This document shows positions 14,988 to 20,933 of a stretch of 20,933 nucleotides of DNA, piece after piece (position 1 is the first letter of the stretch; each line of letters begins with the position of its first letter). The stretch spans positions 1 to 20,933 of the forward strand of contig VBFX01000002.1 in the NCBI GenBank assembly GCA_005889395.1, given 5' to 3'. The DNA comes from Chloroflexota bacterium (GTDB lineage Bacteria; Chloroflexota; Dormibacteria; CF-121). The notes beneath the pieces were generated by a model. It made no database searches. It saw only the letters and a program-made list of their open reading frames with translations, and had not been told where the DNA came from. The position numbers and the translations under genes were made by a program.

Positions 14988-15584
14988 CTAGAGGGCGCCC
15001 GATTCGCGGAGGCTCCGGAAGCGCTCAGTGCAGACCACCAGATGATCAAGGACTTCCACCCCGAGTAACCGGCCGGCTTCCTGGAGATGGCGCGTGACGG
15101 CCAGGTCTTCCGGGCTGGGGGTGGGGTCCCCCGAAGGGTGGTTGTGGGCCAGGATGACCGCCGCCGCCCCCAAGGTCAGGGCCGGACCGAAAACCTCCCG
15201 CGGCTGCAGCGCGGCCACGTTCAGGCCGCCAACCGCCACCCTTTCGCAGCCGAGCGGTTGGTTGCGCGTATTCAGGTAGAGAACGGCGAAACACTCCTTC
15301 AGGCTGCCACGGAGCTCCTGAAACTGGAGCAAGGCCTCCCGCGGCGAGGTGACCGCCGGGGCTGCGCTGTCGGCCGGCACGTGCCATCGGCGGGCCAGCT
15401 CGCGCACCATGAAGAGCCGCCGGACCTGGGCGGGTCGGAAACCATGCCGCCGAGCCGAGGCCCGCAGGTCGCCAGGTTGCCGCTCGACGATGCCTCCTTC
15501 CGCCAGCAGCGCCCTGACCCCCGACAGATCGCCCCGCTGCCCGACCAGGGCAGCCAGCAGGCCCGGCTCGTCCGGCGCAGCCAT
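14988..15584 (-). CDS. radC: RadC family JAB-domain protein
   Basis: 198 residues, the usual RadC architecture. An N-terminal helix-hairpin-helix-like part (LAALVGQRGDLSGVRALLAEGG … DLRASARRHG) precedes the JAB/MPN-fold domain. That domain has LYLNTRNQPLGCERVAVGGLNVAALQPREVFGPAL and the metal signature ILAHNHPSGDPTPSPEDLAVTRHL (HxHPSG-x8-D, zinc site complete). It ends with GVEVLDHLVVC and SLRESGAL. Named for radiation resistance, but its biochemical role is still unsettled; the fold suggests a zinc metallopeptidase-like or deubiquitinase-like core. ATG 15584 is fixed by the promoter seven bases upstream. It is a single gene, separated by terminators from the plus-strand genes, and not part of the 15632-17951 operon because it has its own promoter. 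Confidence 0.94.
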   Translation of the reverse strand: MAAPDEPGLLAALVGQRGDLSGVRALLAEGGIVERQPGDLRASARRHGFRPAQVRRLFMVRELARRWHVPADSAAPAVTSPREALLQFQELRGSLKECFAVLYLNTRNQPLGCERVAVGGLNVAALQPREVFGPALTLGAAAVILAHNHPSGDPTPSPEDLAVTRHLQEAGRLLGVEVLDHLVVCTERFRSLRESGAL

Positions 15585-15591
15585 CTCCCGT

Positions 15592-15620
15592 ATAATACTA
15601 CATTTTTGTGTAGTAGTCTA
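15592..15620 (-). promoter_or_regulatory. radC promoter with palindromic operator, leaderless start
   Basis: On the minus strand: TAGACT (15620-15615), a 17-base spacer, TATTAT (15597-15592), seven bases, then ATG. The spacer is filled by a perfect seven-base-arm palindrome TACTACA-N6-TGTAGTA (15596-15602 and 15609-15615). It touches the end of the -35 and the start of the -10, ideal for a dimeric repressor. It does not resemble the LexA boxes I know. On RNA it would lie upstream of the transcript start, so a DNA-binding role is more likely than a hairpin. Confidence 0.65.
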
Positions 15621-15631
15621 CGCCTAAACGA

Positions 15632-15940
15632 TTAGCCGGAGGCCCGGTGGCCGAAGGCGGCAATCAGCAGGATCACGACGATGATGACCACGATCACGAT
15701 GCCCGCGCCGAGCACCAGCGCGGTCATGTTGATCGTCGTGTCCTTGATGGGAGCCTGGACCGACATCGGCGGCCCCGGCTGAACTGGCGATCCGGCGCCA
15801 GGCGGCCGCGGCGCTCCGGGTGGCGCCGCCGGGCGGTTGACAAAGGCGCCAGGCGGGCCGGGCGACTGGGGCGCCGGCGGCTGCGACCAGCCCGTTCGGT
15901 CGGCTGGGGTTTCTGAGGGCGGTCCGTCTTGCTCGTTCAT
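15632..15940 (-). CDS. Small proline-rich tail-anchored membrane protein
   Basis: 102 residues. The first 70 are hydrophilic and Pro/Gly-rich (QPPAPQSPGPPGAF, RPAAPPGAPRPPGAGSP). The C-terminus is a single membrane helix ALVLGAGIVIVVIIVVILLIAAF with a short GHRASG tail, so the bulk probably faces the cytoplasm. ATG 15940 overlaps the stop of the Tim44-like gene as ATGA; the frame is open to 16015 but the coupled start is preferred. It is the third and last gene of the SPFH cluster. There is no recognisable family. It may tether the cluster's products to the membrane. Confidence 0.75.
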   Translation of the reverse strand: MNEQDGPPSETPADRTGWSQPPAPQSPGPPGAFVNRPAAPPGAPRPPGAGSPVQPGPPMSVQAPIKDTTINMTALVLGAGIVIVVIIVVILLIAAFGHRASG

Positions 15941-16854
15941 CCTTGCCACTCCGATGCTTGCGTGATGTTGTCGAGGACCCAACCGAACTGTCCACTCGTC
16001 ACCGTCGCCTTGCAATAGCTACAGACGCCGGATTCGTTGATCGACAAGGGTGCGCCGCAGTTGGGGCACTGTGTGACCTCGGCGCCCTCCCCTGACTTGG
16101 TCCGGGCGGAGCCGCTTCGAATAAAGGTCCAGTATTCGATAAAGGACTGATTCTGGCGCGAGCCATAAATGACTTTGTTGGTGGTGGTGTCGTCCACCTC
16201 GTAGTCCGCGGCGCTCGCATCGATCCGCACGGTGACCGCATCGAAATTTGGATCCGTCTGGACCTTGACGATGTGGACCCCACCGATGACGAGGTTGTCG
16301 AGGATGTTCCGCTTGTGCGCGGAGATCATGGCATCGATCTGATTCTTCCACCGGTGGTAGATGCCGTCCGACATGTAGACCCGGGCCGGTTCGAGGTTGC
16401 GGTCCACCCACGCTTTCTGCAGCGCGAAGAATGCCGCCTGCGCCCGGTCGAGGAAGATCTGCTGGTTGAAGTTCGGATCCTTGGCCTGCAGCGCAGCCAG
16501 GTCATCGGTCAGGGTGGAGCGCATCTGTCCCATGGGCGCGTAGGCCGGGCCCCAGTTCGATGCCTGGACGGGATTGCCGATGCTCATCCGGCGGTACGCC
16601 TGATAGAGGGCAAAAACGATGAAGAGAAAGAAGATGAACCCGCCGCCGCCTCCGCCGAAGAGAAAGAAGGGGAGCAGCAGACCGCCTCCGCCGAAGCCGC
16701 CACCACCGCCACCAAATCCTCCACCACCGCTAAACCCGCCACCACCACCAAAGCTCTGACCGCCGCCGGCGCGAGCCAGCGCGAGCAGCGGGCTCGTCAG
16801 CACGAGCGTCAACGCCAAGGCGGCACCCAGGGCCAGTCGGCGGCGCCAGCTCAC
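15937..16854 (-). CDS. Gly-rich Tim44-like membrane protein with C-terminal zinc ribbon
   Basis: 305 residues from GTG 16854, which overlaps the SPFH stop as GTGA. Order: a signal-anchor (RLALGAALALTLVLTSPLLALA), a very Gly-rich stretch of about 30 residues with Phe spacers, and a second hydrophobic segment (FIFFLFIVFALYQAY). The Tim44-like domain spans about 95-235 (LAALQAKDPNFNQQIFLDRAQAAFFALQKAW, RVYMSDGIYHRW, FDAVTVRIDASAADYEVDD, SFIEYWTFIR). A zinc ribbon CPNCGAPLSINESGVCSYC closes the protein, ending GQFGWVLDNITQASEW. The Tim44 fold binds membranes or partner proteins. The frame is open far upstream to 17421, but that part only shadows the SPFH gene. A shortened paralogue lies at 13912-14505. 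Confidence 0.88.
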   Translation of the reverse strand: MSWRRRLALGAALALTLVLTSPLLALARAGGGQSFGGGGGFSGGGGFGGGGGGFGGGGLLLPFFLFGGGGGGFIFFLFIVFALYQAYRRMSIGNPVQASNWGPAYAPMGQMRSTLTDDLAALQAKDPNFNQQIFLDRAQAAFFALQKAWVDRNLEPARVYMSDGIYHRWKNQIDAMISAHKRNILDNLVIGGVHIVKVQTDPNFDAVTVRIDASAADYEVDDTTTNKVIYGSRQNQSFIEYWTFIRSGSARTKSGEGAEVTQCPNCGAPLSINESGVCSYCKATVTSGQFGWVLDNITQASEWQG

Positions 16855-17951
16855 GATTTTTCCGGTGCGCCTCCGCCGGTGAGTGATTGGCCACAGTTGG
16901 TGCAGAACTTGCCATTCGCAGCGTTCTGCGTGCCGCACTTGGGGCATGCCACCGTCGCTCCGATTGGAGCCGGTGCTGGTGAGAGCGCCTGGCCGCAACT
17001 GTTGCAGAACTTCGCGCTCTCGGCGTTCAGCGCGTGGCAGTTGGGGCAGCGGACCTGGATCTGGCCGCCAGCAGCCACCGTCTGGCCCAACTGGCCGGCG
17101 ACCACGCCGCCCACGCCAAGGCCGACGCCGAGGAAGGCGGGATTCACGCCGCCGCCCTGACCGGGCCCCTGTGCCAGACCTTGCCCAGCGCCGATCATCG
17201 CCGCGCCGGACGCGTATTGCTGGAAGCCACCGGCCAGCTTGGTGTACTGCACGTCCTTGAGGAAGTTCTTGAGCTTGTCTTCGTCCTCGGGCTTGAGCGT
17301 GATCGTGAAATTCCCGAGCCGGACGATCTGGAGGCCGTAGCTGTTGATATTGCGCTGGACCTGGGCGATCGTCTCCGATTCGATCTCGTCGGTGTGCGCC
17401 GCGATGCCGAGCAGCGGCCAACCGTTTGTGACCACGTGCGCGACGACATCCGTCCGAAGTGTCTTGAGCAGCTGCTCACGCATCCAATCGGTGATCTCGT
17501 CGTTGGTGGACAGGTTCTGGGTACCGACCAGGTTCACGATCAGGGACTGTGGCTCGACGACTTTCAGCGAGTACTCGCCGAAGACGCGCAGTCCAACGCC
17601 GAAGTTCGTCTGGGGATCGACCACGTTGTCGATCGCTCCGCCGAATGGGAGGTTGGGGAACTCTCGCGTCGAAACGAAATAGAGCTCGGTCCGAAACAGG
17701 TTCCCGCCGCTGGCGGCGTCGACCAGGATGCCGAGGAAGGGGATCTCCGACGAATCGAGGGTGACGCGCCCCGGTTGGATCGTTCCCTGGACACGGCCAT
17801 CACGGAAGAAGACCGCCAGCTCGTCCTGCTCGACCGTCAGCTGCGTCAGCTTGCGAATGTTCGTGTCAGGCCATTTGAAGAGAATCTGGCCCTTTGCCGT
17901 ATCCGGGCGAGCGATAAACTCGCGGCGGACTTCCTGGCTGAAGATACCCAT
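16851..17951 (-). CDS. SPFH-domain protein with two C-terminal zinc ribbons (YdjI-like)
   Basis: 366 residues. The N-terminal half is an SPFH/prohibitin-like fold of the virion-core/YdjI subgroup: FIARPDTAKGQILFKWP, LTVEQDELAVFFRDGRVQGTIQPGRVTLDSSEIPFLG, FGLRVFGEYSLKVVEPQSL and IVRLGNFTITLK. A Gly-rich segment (GQGLAQGPGQGGGVNPAFLGVGLGVGG) follows. Two four-cysteine zinc ribbons close it, CPNCHALNAESAKFCNSCG and CPKCGTQNAANGKFCTNCG. SPFH proteins form membrane-associated scaffolds, and YdjI-like members are linked in Bacillus to the PspA-type envelope-stress operon. ATG 17951 has GGAGG six bases upstream. It is the first gene of a three-gene coupled operon. No PspA gene is in the window. Confidence 0.9.
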   Translation of the reverse strand: MGIFSQEVRREFIARPDTAKGQILFKWPDTNIRKLTQLTVEQDELAVFFRDGRVQGTIQPGRVTLDSSEIPFLGILVDAASGGNLFRTELYFVSTREFPNLPFGGAIDNVVDPQTNFGVGLRVFGEYSLKVVEPQSLIVNLVGTQNLSTNDEITDWMREQLLKTLRTDVVAHVVTNGWPLLGIAAHTDEIESETIAQVQRNINSYGLQIVRLGNFTITLKPEDEDKLKNFLKDVQYTKLAGGFQQYASGAAMIGAGQGLAQGPGQGGGVNPAFLGVGLGVGGVVAGQLGQTVAAGGQIQVRCPNCHALNAESAKFCNSCGQALSPAPAPIGATVACPKCGTQNAANGKFCTNCGQSLTGGGAPEKS

Positions 17952-17995
17952 CTAAACCTCCATTGCCGGATCCGGGCGGTTCGCCGCCAATCCGC

Positions 17996-18023
17996 GTTAT
18001 AGCAGGAAAACGGCGGACCCAAC
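17996..18023 (-). promoter_or_regulatory. Promoter of the SPFH operon
   Basis: On the minus strand TTGGGT (18023-18018), a 16-base spacer, then TATAAC (18001-17996). It lies about 45 bases before the ATG, leaving a normal leader with the GGAGG ribosome site. Unlike several neighbours this operon is thus not leaderless. Confidence 0.5.
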
Positions 18024-18068
18024 AAAGTCCTTCCCCTGGGAGGACGGCGCCAAACCCCCGGGAAACCG

Positions 18069-19937
18069 ATGGTCAATCCAGTTTCTCTCCGCCCTCGAGA
18101 GCAGCCCGCGGACCCGCGGCGACGTCTACGGTTCTCCCTGTCCCGATGGAGGGTTGATCTCCTTGCCCTGCTCGGGTTCCTGGGTCTTTCGGTGTTGCTC
18201 TTCGCCGAGAGCTGGCGCGCGCCCGCCACGTCGGTGGCGGGAGCGGGGACCGAAGACATTGGGATCATCGTCTGGTTCCTGCGCTGGATGCCGTTCGCGC
18301 TGGGACACGCGGAGAACCCGCTGATCACGACCTATCTCAACGCCCCGCAAGGGGTCAACTCGATGTGGAACGCCTCGATGCCTGTTGCCGGGCTTGCGAT
18401 GTGGCCCTTCACATCGAGCCTCGGCCCCATCTTCTCCTACAACCTGTTGGTTACGCTGGCGGTTGCCCTCTCCGCCTGGTGTGCGTTCCTGGCGGCGCGG
18501 CGCTATGTCGAGAGTCCGCTGGCGGCTACGCTAGCCGGTCTGCTGTACGGCTTTTCTCCCTACATGATCGCCCAGTCGCAGGGGCACCTCCACGTCACCC
18601 TGGCGTTCATTCCGCCGCTCATGCTCCTCGTGTTCGACGAGATCGTGGTGCGCCAGCGGCGATCAGCGCGGTGGATGGGCGTGTTGCTTGGATTGCTGGC
18701 CGCCTCCCAGCTGCTGCTCGCCGAGGAACTGCTGGCCACGGAGGCCCTCTGCGCGGTGCTGGGCATCGCGCTCTTGATCACGCTCTATCCACAACGGCTG
18801 CGGCCGCATCGCCCCCACACGCTGACGGCGCTCGGGGTTGCCGCCGCCGTCTTCCTCGCACTGGCCGCGGTTCCTATCGGTTTCCAGTTTTTCGGGCCGC
18901 AGCACGTAACGGGCGCGGTGCAGATCCGCAATGCCTATGTGAGTGACCTCCTGGGATTCGTGGTGCCAACCGCACGCCAGCAGTTCGCGCCCGCCGCCGC
19001 CGTTCGGCTGAGCCAGGGTTTTTCCGGCTATTCCTCGGAATGGGACGCCTACCTCGGCGTTCCGCTGATCGGACTCCTGGTCTACGTCAGCGTCCGGTTC
19101 TGGACGCGACCCCTGGTGCGCGTCGCGGCCACGCTCATGCTCATGCTTGTCGTCCTGTCGCTGGGGACCACGCTGCACATCGCCGGGCAATGGACGGCGG
19201 TGCCCGTCGGCGCGCTGGCCTTGATGGCTCCGCTGCTGCGGCGCGTCATTCCGGTGCGATTCGGTCTCTATGTCTTTCCGGCAACCTGGGTGGGGTTGGC
19301 CGCGGCGCCGATCCTGAGCAGCGCCCTTCCCGCCCGCCTGATGCTCTACGTCTTTCTCTTCGCCGGGCTCCTACTCGCGGTCGCCGCGGACGCATGGCTG
19401 GCCGCCCCCACCGTGTCCTCTACCGCAAGCGGGGGAGGTTTATCGAAGCTATTCAAAGCTCTGGTGATCGGCGCGGCCCTGCTGCCGCTCATCCCGCGGC
19501 TCCCGTTTCCGGCCGAGCCCGTGGAAGTTCCGCGCTTCTTCACGGGCGATGGTGTGAAGCAACTCCCGCAAGGCAGTGTGGCCTTGGTGCTCCCGTATGC
19601 GCGGCTGGCGAACAGTTCAGCCATGTTCTGGCAAGCCGCCGCAGATATGCACTTCCGCATGCCGGAGGCGTATGCGCTGCTCCCCGGCCCCTCCTTCAGC
19701 AGCCCGCCGACCCAGACCAGCAACCTGATGAGAATGATCGAGCAGGGCGAGGAGCCTCCCACCCTCAGCGACGACCTCCGGGGCCAAGTCCTCCGAGACC
19801 TTAGCGCCTGGAAAGTTGAGGCCATAATCGTTGGGCCGATGCCCTACGGCGAGCGCATGATCGCGTTCTTCACGTGGCTGACGGGCACGCCGCCGCACCA
19901 GGATGGCGGGGTTTATATCTGGAGGCTGGCGGCATGA
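18069..19937 (+). CDS. Polytopic membrane protein, GT-C glycosyltransferase-like
   Basis: 622 residues with about ten to twelve membrane helices after a basic N-terminus. After the first helix (LLALLGFLGLSVLLFAE) comes a loop with ESWRAPATSVAGAGTEDIGIIVWFLRWMP and then NPLITTYLNAPQGVNSMWN. This layout of an acidic residue in the first external loop resembles GT-C transferases that use polyprenyl-phosphate sugars. The family is not certain. The last 150 residues form a soluble domain (GSVALVLPYARLANSSAMFWQAAADMHFRMPEAY … VEAIIVGP). ATG 18069 starts the frame without a strong ribosome site. Its stop overlaps the methyltransferase ATG (ATGA). A repeat-like sequence at 19423-19438 encodes TASGGG in a linker. 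Confidence 0.8.
   Translation: MVNPVSLRPREQPADPRRRLRFSLSRWRVDLLALLGFLGLSVLLFAESWRAPATSVAGAGTEDIGIIVWFLRWMPFALGHAENPLITTYLNAPQGVNSMWNASMPVAGLAMWPFTSSLGPIFSYNLLVTLAVALSAWCAFLAARRYVESPLAATLAGLLYGFSPYMIAQSQGHLHVTLAFIPPLMLLVFDEIVVRQRRSARWMGVLLGLLAASQLLLAEELLATEALCAVLGIALLITLYPQRLRPHRPHTLTALGVAAAVFLALAAVPIGFQFFGPQHVTGAVQIRNAYVSDLLGFVVPTARQQFAPAAAVRLSQGFSGYSSEWDAYLGVPLIGLLVYVSVRFWTRPLVRVAATLMLMLVVLSLGTTLHIAGQWTAVPVGALALMAPLLRRVIPVRFGLYVFPATWVGLAAAPILSSALPARLMLYVFLFAGLLLAVAADAWLAAPTVSSTASGGGLSKLFKALVIGAALLPLIPRLPFPAEPVEVPRFFTGDGVKQLPQGSVALVLPYARLANSSAMFWQAAADMHFRMPEAYALLPGPSFSSPPTQTSNLMRMIEQGEEPPTLSDDLRGQVLRDLSAWKVEAIIVGPMPYGERMIAFFTWLTGTPPHQDGGVYIWRLAA
19423..19438. repeat. Half copy of the palindromic repeat, inside a coding region
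   Basis: CCGCAAGCGGGGGAGG matches the right half of the palindrome seen at 13879-13933. It falls in a linker between membrane helices of the GT-C-like protein, where it adds small residues. Confidence 0.4.
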
Positions 19938-20513
19938 GCCTGGCTTCCGGGGCGTCGACGCTCGAAGTCATGGAAGGCGCCCACCGATACAACCGCTGGA
20001 TCTACGATCGGGTCCGGGGCGGCTTGGGCCAGCGCGTCCTCGAGATCGGTTGCGGCACCGGTACGATCACCAGCTTCATGGTTGATCGCCAGCTGGTCGT
20101 CGGGATCGACGTGGTCGACGACTATATCCGGTCAACCAGCCACCGCTTTGACGCGGGCAATGAAGGCCGTCTACGCGCTGCTCGAGCCAGGCGGGACGTT
20201 CACGCTCCTCGTGCCCTGCCACCCTGCCCTCCTCGGCCCCTTCGACCGCGACATCGGCCATCACCGCCGCTACACCAAACGCGAACTACGACGCAAACTC
20301 GAGGCCAGCGGCTTTACCGTGGAGCGGATCCGGCGAAGCAATCCGGTGGGCGCGCTCGGCTGGCTGATCAATGTCCGCCTGCTCGGATTGCGGCGGCTTC
20401 GTGGCACGGGCCTGTTCGATCGGTTGGTGCCGGCCTTCGCGGTTCTCGACCGGGTTGAGCTGCCGCTTGGGCTGTCAGTAATCGCCGTCGCGCGGAAACC
20501 GGTGGCCGGCTGA
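19934..20513 (+). pseudogene. SAM-dependent methyltransferase, broken by an out-of-frame internal deletion
   Basis: Class I methyltransferase, likely acting on an envelope lipid or sugar given its neighbours. From ATG 19934 the frame gives YNRWIYDRVRGGLGQRVLEIGCGTGTITSF (SAM motif I) and VVGIDVVDDYIRS (motif II). At about 20131-20160 homology moves one frame over and resumes ALTRAMKAVYALLEPGGTFTLLVPCHPALLGPFDRDIGHHRRYTKRELRRKLEASGF to the TGA at 20511. Relatives have about 40 residues between the blocks, including the nvLEHi-D-D segment. They are missing, and the frame offset implies a loss of 2 mod 3 bases. Read straight through, the first frame ends in nonsense (RAARARRDVHAPRAL). A mutation or an assembly collapse are both possible. 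The gene is otherwise complete at both ends. Confidence 0.85.
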
Positions 20514-20516
20514 GCG

Positions 20517-20933
20517 TCAGGCGGCGCGCTCGTCCGGCAGCTCTGGCAAGCGGGGCCTGAGGGAAAGCTCCTTGAGCCGGAGGCCATGGTAGGGATCCTC
20601 GACGCCGAAGAGCCGATGCTTCGAGGTCAGCCGCAAGTGGAGCAGGGTCCCAAAGGCTCGCACTCCGTCGACCCAGGTGAGCTTCTTGCCCTCCTCGCGG
20701 CTGCGGGCGTAGTACGTGATCGGGACTTCGTGAATGCGATAGCCCAGGCGGAGAATGCGGGCCGTGATCTCGGGCTCGATGTCGAACCGATCGCCGTGCA
20801 GACTCAGCCGGCGCATCAGTTCCGTGCGCATCGCCTTGAACCCGGTCTCCATGTCCTGGATGTAGCAATTGAAGAGCACGTTGGTGGCGGTGGTGAGGAG
20901 GCGGTTGCCCAGCACGAACCAGTAGGAGTAGGC
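20517..20933 (-). CDS. Family 2 glycosyltransferase, C-terminal part (runs off the window)
   Basis: Dolichol/polyprenyl-phosphate mannosyltransferase-like GT2. The visible 138 residues carry the family's late motifs: YWFVLGNRLLTTATNVLFNCYIQDMETGFKAMR (the D-ETG-K segment of the acceptor/catalytic region), RFDIEPEITARILRLGYRIHEVPITYYARSREEGKKLTWVDG, and a charged tail without membrane helices. The N-terminal GT-A nucleotide-binding half is beyond base 20933. The stop is three bases from the convergent methyltransferase stop. With the GT-C-like gene it suggests a donor-making enzyme next to a lipid-linked-sugar user. Confidence 0.93.
   Translation of the reverse strand, partial: AYSYWFVLGNRLLTTATNVLFNCYIQDMETGFKAMRTELMRRLSLHGDRFDIEPEITARILRLGYRIHEVPITYYARSREEGKKLTWVDGVRAFGTLLHLRLTSKHRLFGVEDPYHGLRLKELSLRPRLPELPDERAA

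Noticed and set aside
14864..15068. Small open frames on both strands around 14864-15068
   Set aside because: They overlap the radC end or hairpins, have no ribosome site and no recognisable domain.
16855..17421. Possible N-terminal extension of the Tim44-like protein by about 190 residues
   Set aside because: The extension overlaps the SPFH gene in another frame and has shadow-like composition. The GTG at 16854 with a GTGA overlap and a signal-anchor directly after it is a better start.
1..20933. CRISPR arrays, tRNA or rRNA genes, insertion sequences, attachment sites
   Set aside because: No regularly spaced repeats, no tRNA T-loop signatures with matching acceptor stems, no transposase or integrase motifs were seen on either strand.

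Overview
The window is a high-GC, gene-dense bacterial chromosome segment. It has no rRNA, tRNA, phage, insertion sequence or CRISPR. The gene set suggests an uncultured Gram-positive-type (Terrabacteria) lineage, possibly Chloroflexota or Dormibacterota. Pointers are the AroH-type chorismate mutase and ferredoxin-like/DAHP synthase in an aro cluster, LysM-CHAP and coiled-coil-M23 secreted wall enzymes, an SPFH-zinc-ribbon plus Tim44-like cluster, and many promoters placed so close to GTG/ATG starts that the mRNAs would be leaderless. The phylum is an inference from gene content only.

Layout. (1) Bases 1-4660, minus strand: an aromatic amino acid operon reading aroH, aroF, tyrA, aroA, aroE, aroC (cut by the window edge), with almost every stop overlapping the next start. 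It carries carbon from DAHP synthase through chorismate to prephenate. A secreted coiled-coil/M23 endopeptidase gene (4811-6149) lies just upstream on the same strand. (2) 6378-9106: divergently, a LysM-LysM-CHAP secreted hydrolase and an M20 dipeptidase on the plus strand, then a small orphan ribbon-helix-helix-like gene on the minus strand. (3) 9216-11546, minus: a hybrid GAF histidine kinase followed by an OmpR/PhoB-type response regulator. (4) 11699-13866, plus: a zinc-type MDR oxidoreductase translationally coupled to a lipoprotein beta-propeller sugar dehydrogenase. (5) 13867-14987: a shortened Tim44-like paralogue, then about 480 bases without a protein gene but packed with hairpins and ending in a strong terminator. 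(6) 14988-15584, minus: radC, behind a promoter with an embedded palindrome. (7) 15632-17951, minus: SPFH/zinc-ribbon protein, Gly-rich Tim44-like membrane protein and a small tail-anchored protein, all coupled by overlaps and probably a membrane-stress or membrane-organisation module. (8) 18069-20933: a polytopic GT-C-like membrane protein coupled to a SAM methyltransferase, convergent with a partial family 2 glycosyltransferase, consistent with envelope glycolipid or polysaccharide work.

The most striking thing is a set of breaks in otherwise well-conserved genes. aroF has lost about 29 codons out of frame, including the region that should hold its QIGARN motif. The M23 gene carries an exact 7-base tandem duplication that shifts the frame, and removing one copy restores a perfect reading frame. 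The methyltransferase has lost about 40 codons out of frame. The Tim44 paralogue has lost its segment between the Tim44 domain and the last CxxC. Either this genome is accumulating small indels, or the assembly has systematic collapses. The best candidates for undescribed biology are the structured RNA region at 14555-14790, the palindrome-controlled leaderless radC promoter, and the SPFH/Tim44/tail-anchor cluster with its inverted shortened paralogue on the other side of radC.
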